From: Aaosphaeria pasadenensis
Lineage: Eukaryota > Ascomycota > Dothideomycetes > Pleosporales
Assembly: GCA_022813625.1 (NCBI GenBank)
Contig: JAKLMB010000003.1
Span: 62,001-126,000, forward strand
DNA: 64,000 nt
Direction of reading: 5' to 3'
In this document: positions 34,401 to 45,789 of the stretch, piece after piece
Layout of the letters: each line of letters opens with the position of its first letter
Numbering within the stretch: the first letter of the stretch is position 1
The notes under the pieces: model-generated
The model's database searches: none
What the model was told of the DNA's origin: nothing
The model's input: only the letters and a program-made list of their open reading frames with translations
Program-made: the position numbers and the translations under genes

Positions 34401-34993
34401 TTTTTTTTCGCCGGAAGTGCGCCGACCACTCTCCACACCTATTACTCACACTCACTCTGTCAGTTGTAACTAACGACAACCCTGAACAACCTTGTACTTG
34501 GATCTGTGTCTCTCACTCTACTCTACTCATACAGTCGATTCTCTTCGTCGGGCTTGGCTCTCCTTTCCGGCTGATCCTCGCAGGCGGGCGCATTGACGAT
34601 TTCCTGGTGGTTCCCCACGCTTCCCATTTTGTCCTGCGTCAGCGCGCGAGCGCAACCAACCCACCCACCCACACCCTCAGTCACCCAAGTCACCCACACC
34701 CTACCGACTACCCTTACCACCACACACACTACCCTACCCTACCCTACCCTACCCTACCACTTACCCTACCCAACTACGCCTACCACCTACCACCTTCCAC
34801 ACCCCAAAAAACCTATAACCGTACCGCTACTTAAATATTTTCCACCGCCCACACCCGCCCTTGCTCCCGACCTTTTGCTTAACTTCGCCCACCACCACAC
34901 ACCACCACCCACTGCCACCACCACCTCCACCACCAAACCACACAACTATATACAATACCCCATCCTCCCCCACCCGCCGCTGGTGCTCATCAC
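34401..34993 (+). promoter_or_regulatory. Pyrimidine-rich leader region of creA with CCCTA repeats
   Basis: The 600 bp before the creA start codon become strongly C/T/A-rich. They include a (ACCCT)n tract at 34730-34757 and many ACCAC and CACCC strings. This matches a long fungal 5' leader. The CCCTA unit is 5 bp, unlike the 6-bp telomere repeat, and lies internally. Upstream ATGs are present in the leader (for example near 34593-34610), so small upstream open frames may tune translation. CreA-type sites (SYGGRG) would be expected for autoregulation; I did not do a full search. Confidence 0.5.
34730..34757. repeat. ACCCT pentanucleotide repeat
   Basis: Five to six perfect ACCCT units are followed by degenerate copies to about 34775, inside the creA leader. 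Confidence 0.9.
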
Positions 34994-36364
34994 ATGCAAT
35001 CCCCTTCCTCTTCACTAGGTTTTGGGAATCTCCTCAACCCGGACAATTCAAAAGACCAACATAAACCCCAACCTTCCCCCGCCTCAACATCCCCAACTTC
35101 AACTCCCACCACTACTGCCGTCGGCCCCGCTACCACCACCACCACCGCCGCCAACAACAACACCACAACAACATCTGACTCTCAACCATCCATGGCCACT
35201 GCCGCCGTGAGCCTCATGGCCCCATTACTCCAGAACAACCAGTCTGCCCAGGAGGAGCAACGTCATGACCTCCCCAGGCCTTACAAGTGCCCTCTGTGCG
35301 AGAAGGCCTTCCACCGTCTCGAGCATCAGACTCGACACATTCGCACACACACTGGCGAGAAGCCTCATGCATGCACCTTCCCTGGATGCTCAAAGCGCTT
35401 CAGCCGATCAGACGAACTCACTCGTCACTCGAGGATACACAACAACCCCAACTCTCGACGGGGTAACAAGCAGCATGCTGCCGCCGCCGCCGCCGCTGCA
35501 GCTGCTGGCATCATCGAGCCTGGCTCTTCTCTCGCCCACATGATGCCTCCTCCTCAGTCGAAGCCAATTTCTCGCTCGGCCCCCAGCTCCAATCTGGGAT
35601 CTCCCAACGTCTCGCCTCCTCACTCCTTCTCCAACTACTCTCCTAACATGAACAACGATCTTTCCTCGTACAGGAGTGGAAGCAACAGCAACAGCAACAG
35701 CAGCAGTCCCAATGGATTGTCTCGCAACATCGATCTCCTGGCTGACGCCGCATCAAGGCTCGAACAGCGTCAACATCAGCCTTTCTCGCATCGCCATGTC
35801 ACCAGCCATGGATTCCACCCGTACCACAACAGCACAGGTCGTCTTCCCGGCCTCTCCCAGTACGCCTACGCATCGCAACCCATGTCAAGGTCGCATTCCC
35901 ACGAGGATGACGACCCTTACTCCCACAGGATGACGAAGAAGTCGAGGCCAGGCTCCCCAATGTCCACTGCGCCTCCCTCACCCACTTTCTCTCACGATTC
36001 CTGCTCGCCAACTCCTGATCACACCCCGCTCGCCACCCCTGCTCATTCCCCACGACTCCGTCCTCAGGGATTTAGTGATTTGCAGCTTCCCCATATTCGT
36101 CACCTTTCGTTGCACCACGTACCGGCGCTCGCGCCCATGGAGCCGTCGACCAACATGGAGCAGCCTTACATCCCCAGCCAACCATCTGGATTGAGGATCG
36201 GCGACATCATCTCGAAACCCGACGGTGCTCAGCGAAAATTGCCTGTCCCACAGGTTCCCAAGGTCGCCGTTCAAGATCTCCTCAACGCTCCCAGCGGCTT
36301 CTCTTCCGGAAACTCGTCCACTACCGGTTCCTTAGCCGGCAACGACCTCGCCGAGCGTCTATAG
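34994..36364 (+). CDS. creA: CreA/Cre1 carbon catabolite repressor (two C2H2 zinc fingers)
   Basis: A single exon encodes 456 aa. Two C2H2 fingers lie at residues 97-119 (YKCPLCEKAFHRLEHQTRH) and 125-149 (HACTFPGCSKRFSRSDELTR, then HSRIH). The finger sequence, with HTGEKPHAC as the linker, is the diagnostic Mig1/CreA block that binds SYGGRG sites. A polyalanine run (about residues 162-171) follows, then Ser/Pro-rich regions, an RLEQRQ segment, the acidic HEDDDPY block with adjacent SHRMTKKSRPGSP, and the conserved C-terminal region VQDLLNAPSGFSSG that acts in repression. CreA represses genes for alternative carbon sources when glucose is available. The N-terminal 70 residues are a Thr/Ser/Pro-rich low-complexity extension. 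The gene stands alone between two deserts, as often seen for this regulator. Confidence 0.97.
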   Translation: MQSPSSSLGFGNLLNPDNSKDQHKPQPSPASTSPTSTPTTTAVGPATTTTTAANNNTTTTSDSQPSMATAAVSLMAPLLQNNQSAQEEQRHDLPRPYKCPLCEKAFHRLEHQTRHIRTHTGEKPHACTFPGCSKRFSRSDELTRHSRIHNNPNSRRGNKQHAAAAAAAAAAGIIEPGSSLAHMMPPPQSKPISRSAPSSNLGSPNVSPPHSFSNYSPNMNNDLSSYRSGSNSNSNSSSPNGLSRNIDLLADAASRLEQRQHQPFSHRHVTSHGFHPYHNSTGRLPGLSQYAYASQPMSRSHSHEDDDPYSHRMTKKSRPGSPMSTAPPSPTFSHDSCSPTPDHTPLATPAHSPRLRPQGFSDLQLPHIRHLSLHHVPALAPMEPSTNMEQPYIPSQPSGLRIGDIISKPDGAQRKLPVPQVPKVAVQDLLNAPSGFSSGNSSTTGSLAGNDLAERL

Positions 36365-37258
36365 ACGACTCGAAGCGACGGCGAACAAGCAATTTGTGGA
36401 GTTTCCGGGTAGCATTATCAAGGGTTCATTGTTTTCAGCGAGCGAGCGTCGACATGTTTTCTCACGGTGCATAGACATGGGATTAACGGGAAGGGAATAC
36501 TAATGCCTGCGACGGCACATTACTTTTTTCTCTAACGAGTTTCATTGGTTAATATTCATGGATGGAGGTTTTTCTTTTTTCCCTTTCCTATAGAGGTGGA
36601 TATTTCTCCGTTTTCTTTGTCTGGTTCGATCATACCCCGCGATCCTAGCGATCCGCAGTTGATGTATTACCACACCCAACTTCTTTTCTCAACTCTCTCA
36701 TACTTTTTGTCTTTTCTCGACTGGGAACAGCACATTCGATACTTGGCTAGCAGGGCGGGGTGCAAGTGGCTTGCCACGCTGCAGCTCCCGGGAAAACAAA
36801 AGTACAATTCGTCCTCCAGCTTAGCAGCAGCGTAATAGACACGATTCAGAACAAACCATAACCCTTACATTATTTGTTTTTTTCTTGGGCTTTTTGCATT
36901 ACGAGATGGAAAGTTGTGACGTGCTTTTGATGCCAAGTTCCGTAACAACGAACGATTGGGGACGGGCGAGTCGCAGGGGTTGCACCAAAGGGATTCCAGG
37001 CGGGCGGCACCGCATAGTGTCTCTCCACCACCTCCTACCTAGAACAGCGAATTACTACCAGCACCCCCGCGCAACAATCAGAGACACCACGAAAAGAATA
37101 TCATGACATGTCCCGGGAGCTGATGGATGTGAGCCGGGGCCCCTCAGATGGGTGAATAGGACAGGTCGATACGGGGGAAGGATTGGAGGAAGGGGGGGGA
37201 AAGGGAGCGGGTGATGCAACCTCCTCCCTCCTCCTCCCCGCCCCCAATAGGCGCTACG

Positions 37259-37290
37259 GTGCAAGATTCCGTGCAAGATTCCGTGCAAGA
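37259..37290. repeat. Short tandem repeat, GTGCAAGATTCC
   Basis: Two perfect 12-bp copies are followed by a partial third (GTGCAAGA). The tract is intergenic. Confidence 0.85.
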
Positions 37291-39017
37291 CAGACCATTC
37301 CCCGCGGGTTGTCTCAGCCCGAGGTGGCAGCAAGGGCTAGGTTAAGATGCGGTGAGGGCGCGAGGTGAGGTGAGGGGGACCATTGTACTGGGAATTCGGG
37401 GGGGTGGAAGGGGAGGACAGGAGAGATAAACCCAAGGATGATAGATTAGACATGCACACGTACATACAATATGTGTACGGAGTACGTACTTCGTACAGTC
37501 TCTACATGCCTACACGTACAGATGTCGAAGATACAGTAAGGAGAAAGAGACACATGTTAAAACTCGCACATACACGTACACATGCTCACAGAGAGATTCG
37601 AGAGAGTTACCATTAATTAGTCGCACTACGAATAGTCCGTAGTCTTACTCGTAGATACAACCACCAATTTCCCATCAGTGACCAGTCTCAGACTCTTCAG
37701 AGCATCCGTCTCTCCGCAGATGCACCCCATACATCTATGATCTGACTATCTTCTCGGGAGGACAGCCACAGACACACCGGACACACCAGTGACACCACTC
37801 CAGCTGCTCCATACTTTCCTCCCCCAGTATTATCATCTTACGCCGCCCACATTCCGGACCCCTTTGCACTACCACACCTTTACAAGACAGAATCTCGCCG
37901 TCAGGCGATGACGATAAGCTCATGCAACCCTTACTGTATTCACCAACGAGTAAACTCTCCTAATCAAGGGGGATTCGATACTATTGTGTGCCAATGTGTG
38001 GAGAGAGGGCCCCCCGGTAGAATGTTCTACCCCCCCTTCCCTCTCACTTCCATACCGTGGCCTTGTCCTCCCTTCCCAAGACACACGTAACACACAATAG
38101 GTCTTGGAGGAGATCTCAACCCAAACTAATAATAATCATCCTCATCATTTCTACCTGTCTGTGTCATTTCTTTTTTCCCTTAGCATTATCAGCTCCCCCC
38201 CAAGGAAGTAATCGAGGGCGAAAAGACCAAAAGGGCACCACCGGCTATTATGGGCTGTTTTGGTACGCATTAAGCGCCTCTCTCTCCGCCCACTCCCTCG
38301 CTCTCTTCCTCCGCAATGTCGGCGGGAATTCCGGGCGCGGGCGCTGGCGGCTGGAGGGCAACGATTCTCTCGTGAGAGAGTATCTACCCTAGGAAGGGCA
38401 AATGGACCAACCGGGCGAATGATCGGGGCACGCACCCGCTAAGATCATTGTGTAGTCCCTTTTTTGTTTTTCCTTCTTCTTTCGACTTTCTTGCCTGGGG
38501 GCGTCCGGGATTGGGATCGCGAGACTGGACTGAACTGACTACCGCTACGATGACTGGGGGAGGGGAGGGGGGCCCACGGGGCAAAAGCGAATGCATTCAG
38601 AAGCGATGAAACTAGCGATGATAAGTTGAATAGTAATACGGAGCAACTATCTATTAGTCGATGTAAACTTTTTTCTCTCTCATTCTCTACTCAGTAGTAA
38701 CAGATACCTTAGACAAGACAAGAGAGATAAGACCGTATTCCCAGGCGGGAAGCGGATTTTTTGCTAGTCGGGCGGGGCAAATTGGTAGCACCTATAGTAT
38801 TTTCGGATTTCACGTGTAATTTATGGGCTGGCTAATCCATGACGCACTGAACTGAACTTAACTTTAATGCAATAATGAATGAATCAATAATCCAAAGACA
38901 AAGTAAGTAGACGATCCTCGGGAAAGAGGGAAAGGGATAGCCAGAGATAGGCAATTAGATAGATAGGTAGAAATGTAGATACGACTCGAGCATCTGGAAC
39001 CCAACGAGGGGGCAGCA

Positions 39018-39050
39018 GAAAGGAAAGGAAAGGAAAGGAAGGGAAGGGAA
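39018..39050. repeat. AAAGG / AAGGG purine repeat
   Basis: Tandem AAAGG units grade into AAGGG in intergenic DNA. Confidence 0.85.
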
Positions 39051-39840
39051 GAACAAGTGCCCATTGCTCCGTTACTCTCTTTTCCTTCCTCCCTCCCCCT
39101 TCTTTGCCCACTAAATGATAATTATTTGTGCTTGTGCTTGTTGTGTGTATCTTTCTATCGTCGTCGACCTCCGTCCACCTTCCCAATACGGCATTCACAA
39201 GCACTTGGTGACAACAACGGGGCCTTCCCCTGCATTTTCCGTTCGCATTCCTCCCCCAATTTCTCGCTCTCTCTCACAAAAGTTCAGCCCCCACTAGTCA
39301 GTTTGAGTATTCATTATCACCGGCCGGATACTTACTACCTACGCACATTCTTTCTCCAACCTAGGTACTCCGAGATACCGACCGGAAGCTTATGATTCTG
39401 CCTTGTCTTCGGCATCATGTTCTCATAGTTTGCCAGTAATTACCTAGGTATTGACACGCGGACTTGTCTCGGTCCCATTATCGAATTCGAACCAGGCGAT
39501 TGCCACGATGTGCCCATCTACTACCGCGCGATTCTTTCCGATCCACACTCCGCCTCCGCCTCCACCTCCACATCTTGACTCCATCATCATCGCGACCTTC
39601 TCCCACCTGGGAAAGCACCGACGACGACCCAATTCAACCGTCTTCACCGAATTGAAACTCTAGATCTTCCCACTGGTCCGGGGTGCAACACTTATGTGCC
39701 TAAGTGTTGATAGCGGCACGTTGGCATCTTGCCCGTCTGCTGCACCCCAGACCCGACACTCCGCATCGTTAATGCGCCGTCATGATCGACCCTGCGCCCA
39801 GCTCTGCACATGGCATCTTTCAGTATCTCTAGCAATGTTT

Positions 39841-40300
39841 TTAGTAGATCTCGAGGAACTCTAATCTAGCAAACAGCTCTAGAAGCTCCAGCATAACCCC
39901 AGAGTGAGCGGTCGCAGCGCGTCGTCCTCCGGTTTCGCCGCGATAAGGCCAACCGGCAATCATCACAATTGCCCCGGTCGATTGTGTGATTTCTCCCCAC
40001 CGGACCGTTTGACGAGAGCAGAGTCGCAGGTGGCGACATCGTGTCATCCCAGGTCACACCAAGACGAAAGATAACAGTGTCCACTCCGCTATTAATCCTC
40101 GTCCCAATGTGGACACCGTAACGCTTTCCTGCCCCATCGGTAGTGTAAGTTTGTCCAGTGTCCTGATCGCTCGCACCCACCGGAATAACTTTCCTGAGTA
40201 ATTCCGTCGGACATCCCGTCCCCGCCATGAATCGTGCCGTGGCGACCGAGCAATCAGTATTCTAGATTTCCGCTGAGCTTCTAGAGGACCGATACGAGCT
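39841..40300 (-). pseudogene. Decayed gene for a cysteine-containing secreted-type (PAN/apple-like) protein
   Basis: The minus-strand frame from 40228 to 39866 contains a PAN-like opening: TGCPTELLRK, then DTGQTYTTDGAGKRYGVHIG and VTWDDTM. The block G-x-TYT-x-DG-xx-Y-x-V-x-IG followed by TWDD is common in fungal apple/PAN-like surface proteins, which should continue with cysteines. Here the following part of the domain is spread over frames: a second frame reads DVATCDSALVKRSGGE and a third part LPVGLIAAKPEDDALRPL. At least two frame changes would be needed to join them, and no splice signals fit. I read this as a frameshifted relic. It could also be a real gene with unusual introns. Confidence 0.4.
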
Positions 40301-43300
40301 TCTAGCTTCCTACAAGTGCGCAACAAGGGGCGCGGTCGTCGCCCAGCCTCTACGCACTGTGGGGTCTCCACACTTGCCTCTACTAAAAATGCCCAAGATC
40401 CACCACACTAAGACGCTGCACTGCTCGTCTCGAGGGGAAATTACCCCCGAGAGGAGTGTTGCAATTTTCGCACCACTCCTACACCTGTAACCTACCCGTT
40501 CCCTGCGGGCTCACTTGGGAAGATTCCACCGTGCGCCCATCTCCATGACCATTGTGACTATTGTATCAATCGCAGGAGTATTGGCTGTATTGTATCACAG
40601 GCGCTCTGTTCGTTATCGACCACCGTCCATGCCGCGCAGGTCCGGCTAGTACCTTTTGCCTGATGCGACGACTGGCCAGATGGAAGGAAGAATGCCATAT
40701 TCCCGAATGGGTCGCCAGGGCCGCGTCTCCGTTACGGCGCGGTGCAGTGCAGTGCAGGTGCCGCGGTGGATGTCGCGCATGAGAGCGCTGCCTCTCTACG
40801 TCGCACAGTCACCGAGTGTCCAGAATCGATCCTGCAACATCAATCTACACAACATGTATTCAACAGAGCGGCTTAATATTCAACCGTACTTTGCAAACTT
40901 TCCTAGTCGAACGTCCATTCCACAGCATATGGTAGATCTTCGCAATGCAGAATCTCGTCCGTCCAGTTCTCATCAATTCCAGACCACGCCTGACCAGGTT
41001 TTCGGTTTTTCGGTTCGCGGCATCGCCAATTTATTCTTGCAGATCATATAATGATCATTCATCAAGGTACATGAAAGTGTACATGAGCACACCAGATGCA
41101 GGGACAATTAGTGTATGACTTTCATCTCCATCGTCCCTCTCGTCTATGCATGTCTCAAAGCACTTTGGCTGCATTCTCCACCAATTCATTTTCAATAATT
41201 CTCAAAGATTGATGGCCATCTTGCCTATGGAAGGATCGCAAAATGCCCGAACAATGTAATGGTGTGCTTCCTGCTATGAGAATTGGTTTCTCCGCATCCA
41301 AGACGCCTATATCCAACGTGCATGCAGCTCTGGAGCCATCCCGAATCCCACCAGCTTGGTAACCGAATCAACGTCCTGCATGCACTCGTCAACACCTTCG
41401 TGTGAGTAGACAAGTGTCTACAGGTATTCGCAGACGACTACGCGAATGCACACGAGGGTCTCGCTGTCGCATCTGCACTGCAATCTATGCGCGCAGATCC
41501 TACTCGCTGCAAAGTCTCAAAGCAGAAGATCCTCCTTCAGGTCCTTATCTGTGGCCTTTGTGAGGGCGCTGCAAGCACGCACAGTTAGATTGAGGCCGCA
41601 ATGTATCCAACGTGGTTCGCGACATGCAACACCATATATCTAGCGGCTAAAAGAGTCTGCGCATAAGAGGTTCCCCTCCTCCCACTCGCGAACGCGCGGG
41701 CGCCCACACAGTGCGGCGCAATCACCCAGGATTTTGAGGATCTCTTGCAAGCATCATCGTAGAATAATGCAGCACGTATAGTCGTCTACAGAGTTCAAAT
41801 TTAGGTACCTGTACTAATTCACCTGCAAGTACCTTATTAACTCATAGGCCTGCAGAATGTGTCTGTACACTAGCAAACTGTTGAATGCTTCACCATCGTT
41901 ATGCAGCAATTACTCCGCTGCGTGGCGTCATGGTCAGCATTTTGCGTATGCTCAGCACTCAATTCCAATTTTCCCGTCTGTCCAATACCATACGCAACAT
42001 GGCACATTCTACACGTCGCACGTTTGCATGTGAAAAGGTCGCCAGTGCGATACAAGCAGCCACTTATCGTCACTACTATCACCAGATGCGCACCCGTGAA
42101 GATTGGCGGTGAACCCATCACTTCAGGTAAGTACGGGTCTCTAGCGAGGGCTCGTTCATGCACATACGGGACACCGGTCCGTCCCAACAACTCCCGATTT
42201 GCGACCTTTTCAAAACACCGTTATTGAAGCATGGGAATGGTACATCGGGCGTTGCAGGAATCGTTAGCGATTGCGACGTACGAGTTGCGGCTGATACCTC
42301 GGACCAAAGTACCTTTTCGCCGGGATGGAGGCGGAAAGGAACTTCCTCTTTGGGTACCCCATTGATACCATCTTCGCGCCAATTCGCGAACCCGACTTCT
42401 CTCCAATGTCTCCACATGACGAGCGGAGCTCCTCTGTATTGCCCGTGCCTCGATATCACAGAGAGACTACCTGTGTATCAAAGAGACTAGCCCGCATTTC
42501 AAGCGCTGGGGCATTGTTGTTGAGGCCAACAAAAATTCCCTCTACCTGATATAAGATAATGCAATCTGGATACAACTGCTGTGTCACCAAGCTTCTACGT
42601 CGCTTGCGCAGTAACAGCAAGCTATGTTCTTGTACACGACCGTGACAGCGTCCGGACGCATCCGCGATCAGGCGACCGATGTCACTGGCGCTGTGTTTCC
42701 TTGCAAGTTGCCCCTCGGACATCAGCGAACTTCTGAACAACGCGCACTCAATTAATTGATCGTAATCACATCGGCAAGTCCCAGTAGCCCAGAGAGATCG
42801 TGAAAAAAAAAGTTCCCACATGCCCTGATATCTCACACCATTTGATTCTTGCTGATCATATCCTCGGTCATCACGAGCTTGGCGCTGTTGGAAACATCCT
42901 GGAATGATTCCAACACCGAGGAAGAATTTCATATTCCGTCATACTACGTCTCCAAAAGTTTAAATCTTCGCTGCTATCGTATTGTGCCGGCATCGAATTG
43001 TCCGAGGATGAAACAGGCATCTCATTATTGCGACTCATTAACCTCGGATCTCAAACCAAGGAACAGTTATGCCCCCAGAGGGCTAGATCGTTGGCACGCC
43101 AGGCACACGATAATCTACACTCCATATCCTGAGGTGCTCCGGAATGATTCCAAGATCTCGTAAGGCGGACAAATGCTATTCCAAGCCAACTACCCCAGGA
43201 TCACATCTCCATTACGAGATGTTCCAAGCTTTGCCTGCATGGATCTCAAATTAGAGCAACGGCCACTCATCGCCTCGACTTCACTTTGCGAGCTGTCTTA

Positions 43301-45768
43301 AGCGACCATCTTGTTATGCCACAGTCTCCTCCGCATCATGCCCTGAGCCGGAGTGTCCGCTACTGGACTTGCCCTGCCATCACGTATTACTGTATCCTAA
43401 ACTTTTGCGTTATGACATTTGTACCACCATCGCCAAACGCAATAGCGTGGGTGCTATACCTGGGTAAGGACAAGGCTTCGAAACTTTGTTCCCGCCGGGC
43501 CATAACAGAATGGTGGTATACACCCGCTTCGAGCAACATCAAACACGAAACTGCATGAGGCAAAGCTGTGCGCATGACTTGCCCTGGAGAAAAGGGCAAC
43601 AGCCACCCCACGAAATGTCCACAAAGGGTAGTTATCACTATCACATCCAAGCAGAGCAACAACCGACGTCGTACAGTCTCGTCTTCGTCGACACATGGCC
43701 ATCTTAGCTCAAAGTACTCCGTATATGCGACGTGTGCAAATGATCCGCCATGAGGAATGCAATTCAGCGGTAAAAGAGATTATCTTACGCCTGACTCTTG
43801 CCTATGACTTGGTCACGCTTATCACGGATGTCGTTGGAAAAGGCATTGTACGGGAAGACGTCACTTCCACGCTTCCCACCTGAACCGTCCTACCAACTCG
43901 AAACCTCGGCCTCGGAAACATCAACTATGCTTGTTGAATAATCGAGCGCCAAAAAGTTACCAAGATCAGCGGATATGCTGTCACGCATCCTCCTACGTTG
44001 TTGATATCGCGCTCGTTGGTGCACTCGCCATTGCATTACCCCGTCGTCGCCAATCTGTATTTCTCTTATGTCTTGTTCATGCCATTCTCGTCTTGGTGTG
44101 GGGTGAATCTCCTGCTGAGGAAGAAAAAAAAGCAACCACGTGCCGCAGGAGAATGTATGATCCTCCCGAAATGGCATGGGCATGCCATCCTTCCTCCATG
44201 ACATAGACACTATTCGCTCTGCCTTCCTTGTTTTCCCTATTCTTCCAGCAGTCGTTATCGCTGTATCACTCCGTCTCCCGTCATTCCGACGAGAATTGGG
44301 GGGTGTGGGAGGGAGGGAAGATGCAACTGCCAACACGATGAGTGTTGCTCCCCCACAAAATATCTGAAATCAGACCGCCAAAGACAGCCACAACCCCCGG
44401 ATTATCATCGCCCGACCAATCGCACGGCCCTACGCTACACCCTTTCCATTCCACGATTATGTCTCTCCTATCTTCGCTCACCTTTCTCTTTTGCCAGGCA
44501 ATTCTGTCATGAGCATTTGCCCTCGAGGGGAAAGAAGCCAAGGAGGGGATGGCGTTGCCTATTTTCCCCCTTCTCTGCAACTTTCCGATCTCCCCCATCT
44601 CAATAGGATATGTGCAATATTATTGCGCTTTCCCGCGGATGACGCCCGCGCGCCCGCGCCCCGGCTCCTTCACTCTGGAACCGACGGACGCATCATCGCC
44701 GCCAGCTGGATTCTTGCGCGTTCCATTGTGTCGATTGCGAAATGCATCCTTTATCCAGGTCAGGCCAGGTCCTCCCCAAGCAAGCATGCGTCGTACGTGG
44801 GGAAGAAGAAGCAGGGTGGATCAGGAATCTAAAAACAGTCACGCGGTGAAGGATGATGCTGAAATCCCCAAGTCCCCTATCTATCCATCCAAGCTGAAGC
44901 GAAAGACTCTTGGTCCCATGGGTTACAACTTACGCCAGCCAGTCAATCAAAGGTCACGTACGGAGTAGGCTTACGGGGGAACAATGAAAGAAAACAACCC
45001 CTATCGTGTAGCGGTGTAGGCGAAGACGAGACAGATTTCACCCGCATCACGGCTGGGCTGGCTGTGGGGGAAAAGGTAGGCGGTGATGCCTAGAAATAGA
45101 TTTCCCATTTTGTGCGACCCTCCACCGGCAGTGCGAAGAAAGGAAGAGAAAAAAGGTACTGCAGCGATAAACCGGTGCCCGGCATTTACTTCTGCTGCCG
45201 CTGCTGATTCTGGTAATTAATTGAACCCAAGGCAGGAAAAAGCCTGGAAGTCATAGAGTGCACATACGAGAATTCACAATGTCCTTACCGATCGCTGTCT
45301 GGTTCTACTACCACACCATCCAACATTTCCCGCGTTGGGGAGACAAGGACAGGGGGCTTTTCGAACGGTGAGGCCTCGATGCCGGGTGTTGGTGTTGTCG
45401 GTCGTAGATAGGCGGCGTGATAGTAGAGTTGCAGGGAGATTGATGGGGAGAACCCGTCAGCGTGAGCCTATTTCGTGGGGTAAAAGACTAATTAGCAAAG
45501 CCAAAACATGGAGTGTCGTTTACATGCGGTTGAAGCAACGTCAACAAACACAAATCCGCCCGAATGTCGCTCCGACAAGTCTATCTCTCGCCAAGCCAGT
45601 GCATTCTCGTAGAATCCCGTTCGCTGGATGTCGGATCGAAAAGAGCAACACCAACAACACAACAGACAAAGGATCGCGGTTGTACGCGGGTGGAGATTTT
45701 GCGACTTCCAACTGCGCACATGCATCGCATGCGCATAGTACCGTAGGTACCCATTTGTCGTTGTTGGT

Positions 45769-45789
45769 GATGTGATGTGATGTGATGTG
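45769..45789. repeat. TGATG pentanucleotide repeat
   Basis: Four tandem TGATG units occur in non-coding DNA. Confidence 0.85.

Larger units (their letters stand above)
36365..39840. other. creA 3' flank and gene-poor DNA
   Basis: The first 500 bp after creA are T-rich and probably a long 3' UTR. Beyond that only short unrelated frames occur. A direct triplication of GTGCAAGATTCC (37259-37290) and a TACGGAGTA motif at 37476 within ACGTACTTCGTAC-type palindromic sequence stand out. Palindromic ACCTAGGT occurs at about 39360 and 39440. Confidence 0.45.

Noticed and set aside
34730..34757. Interstitial telomere repeat
   Set aside because: The unit is 5 bp (CCCTA) rather than the fungal 6-bp TTAGGG repeat, and it sits in a gene leader.
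34593..35018. 141-codon frame of Thr/Pro/His in the creA leader
   Set aside because: Composition follows directly from the CCCTA/CACC repeats, and it overlaps the creA start in another frame.
42456..42932. 158-codon minus-strand frame
   Set aside because: No motif, no homologous flavour I can name, and no plausible neighbouring exon; left in the desert description.
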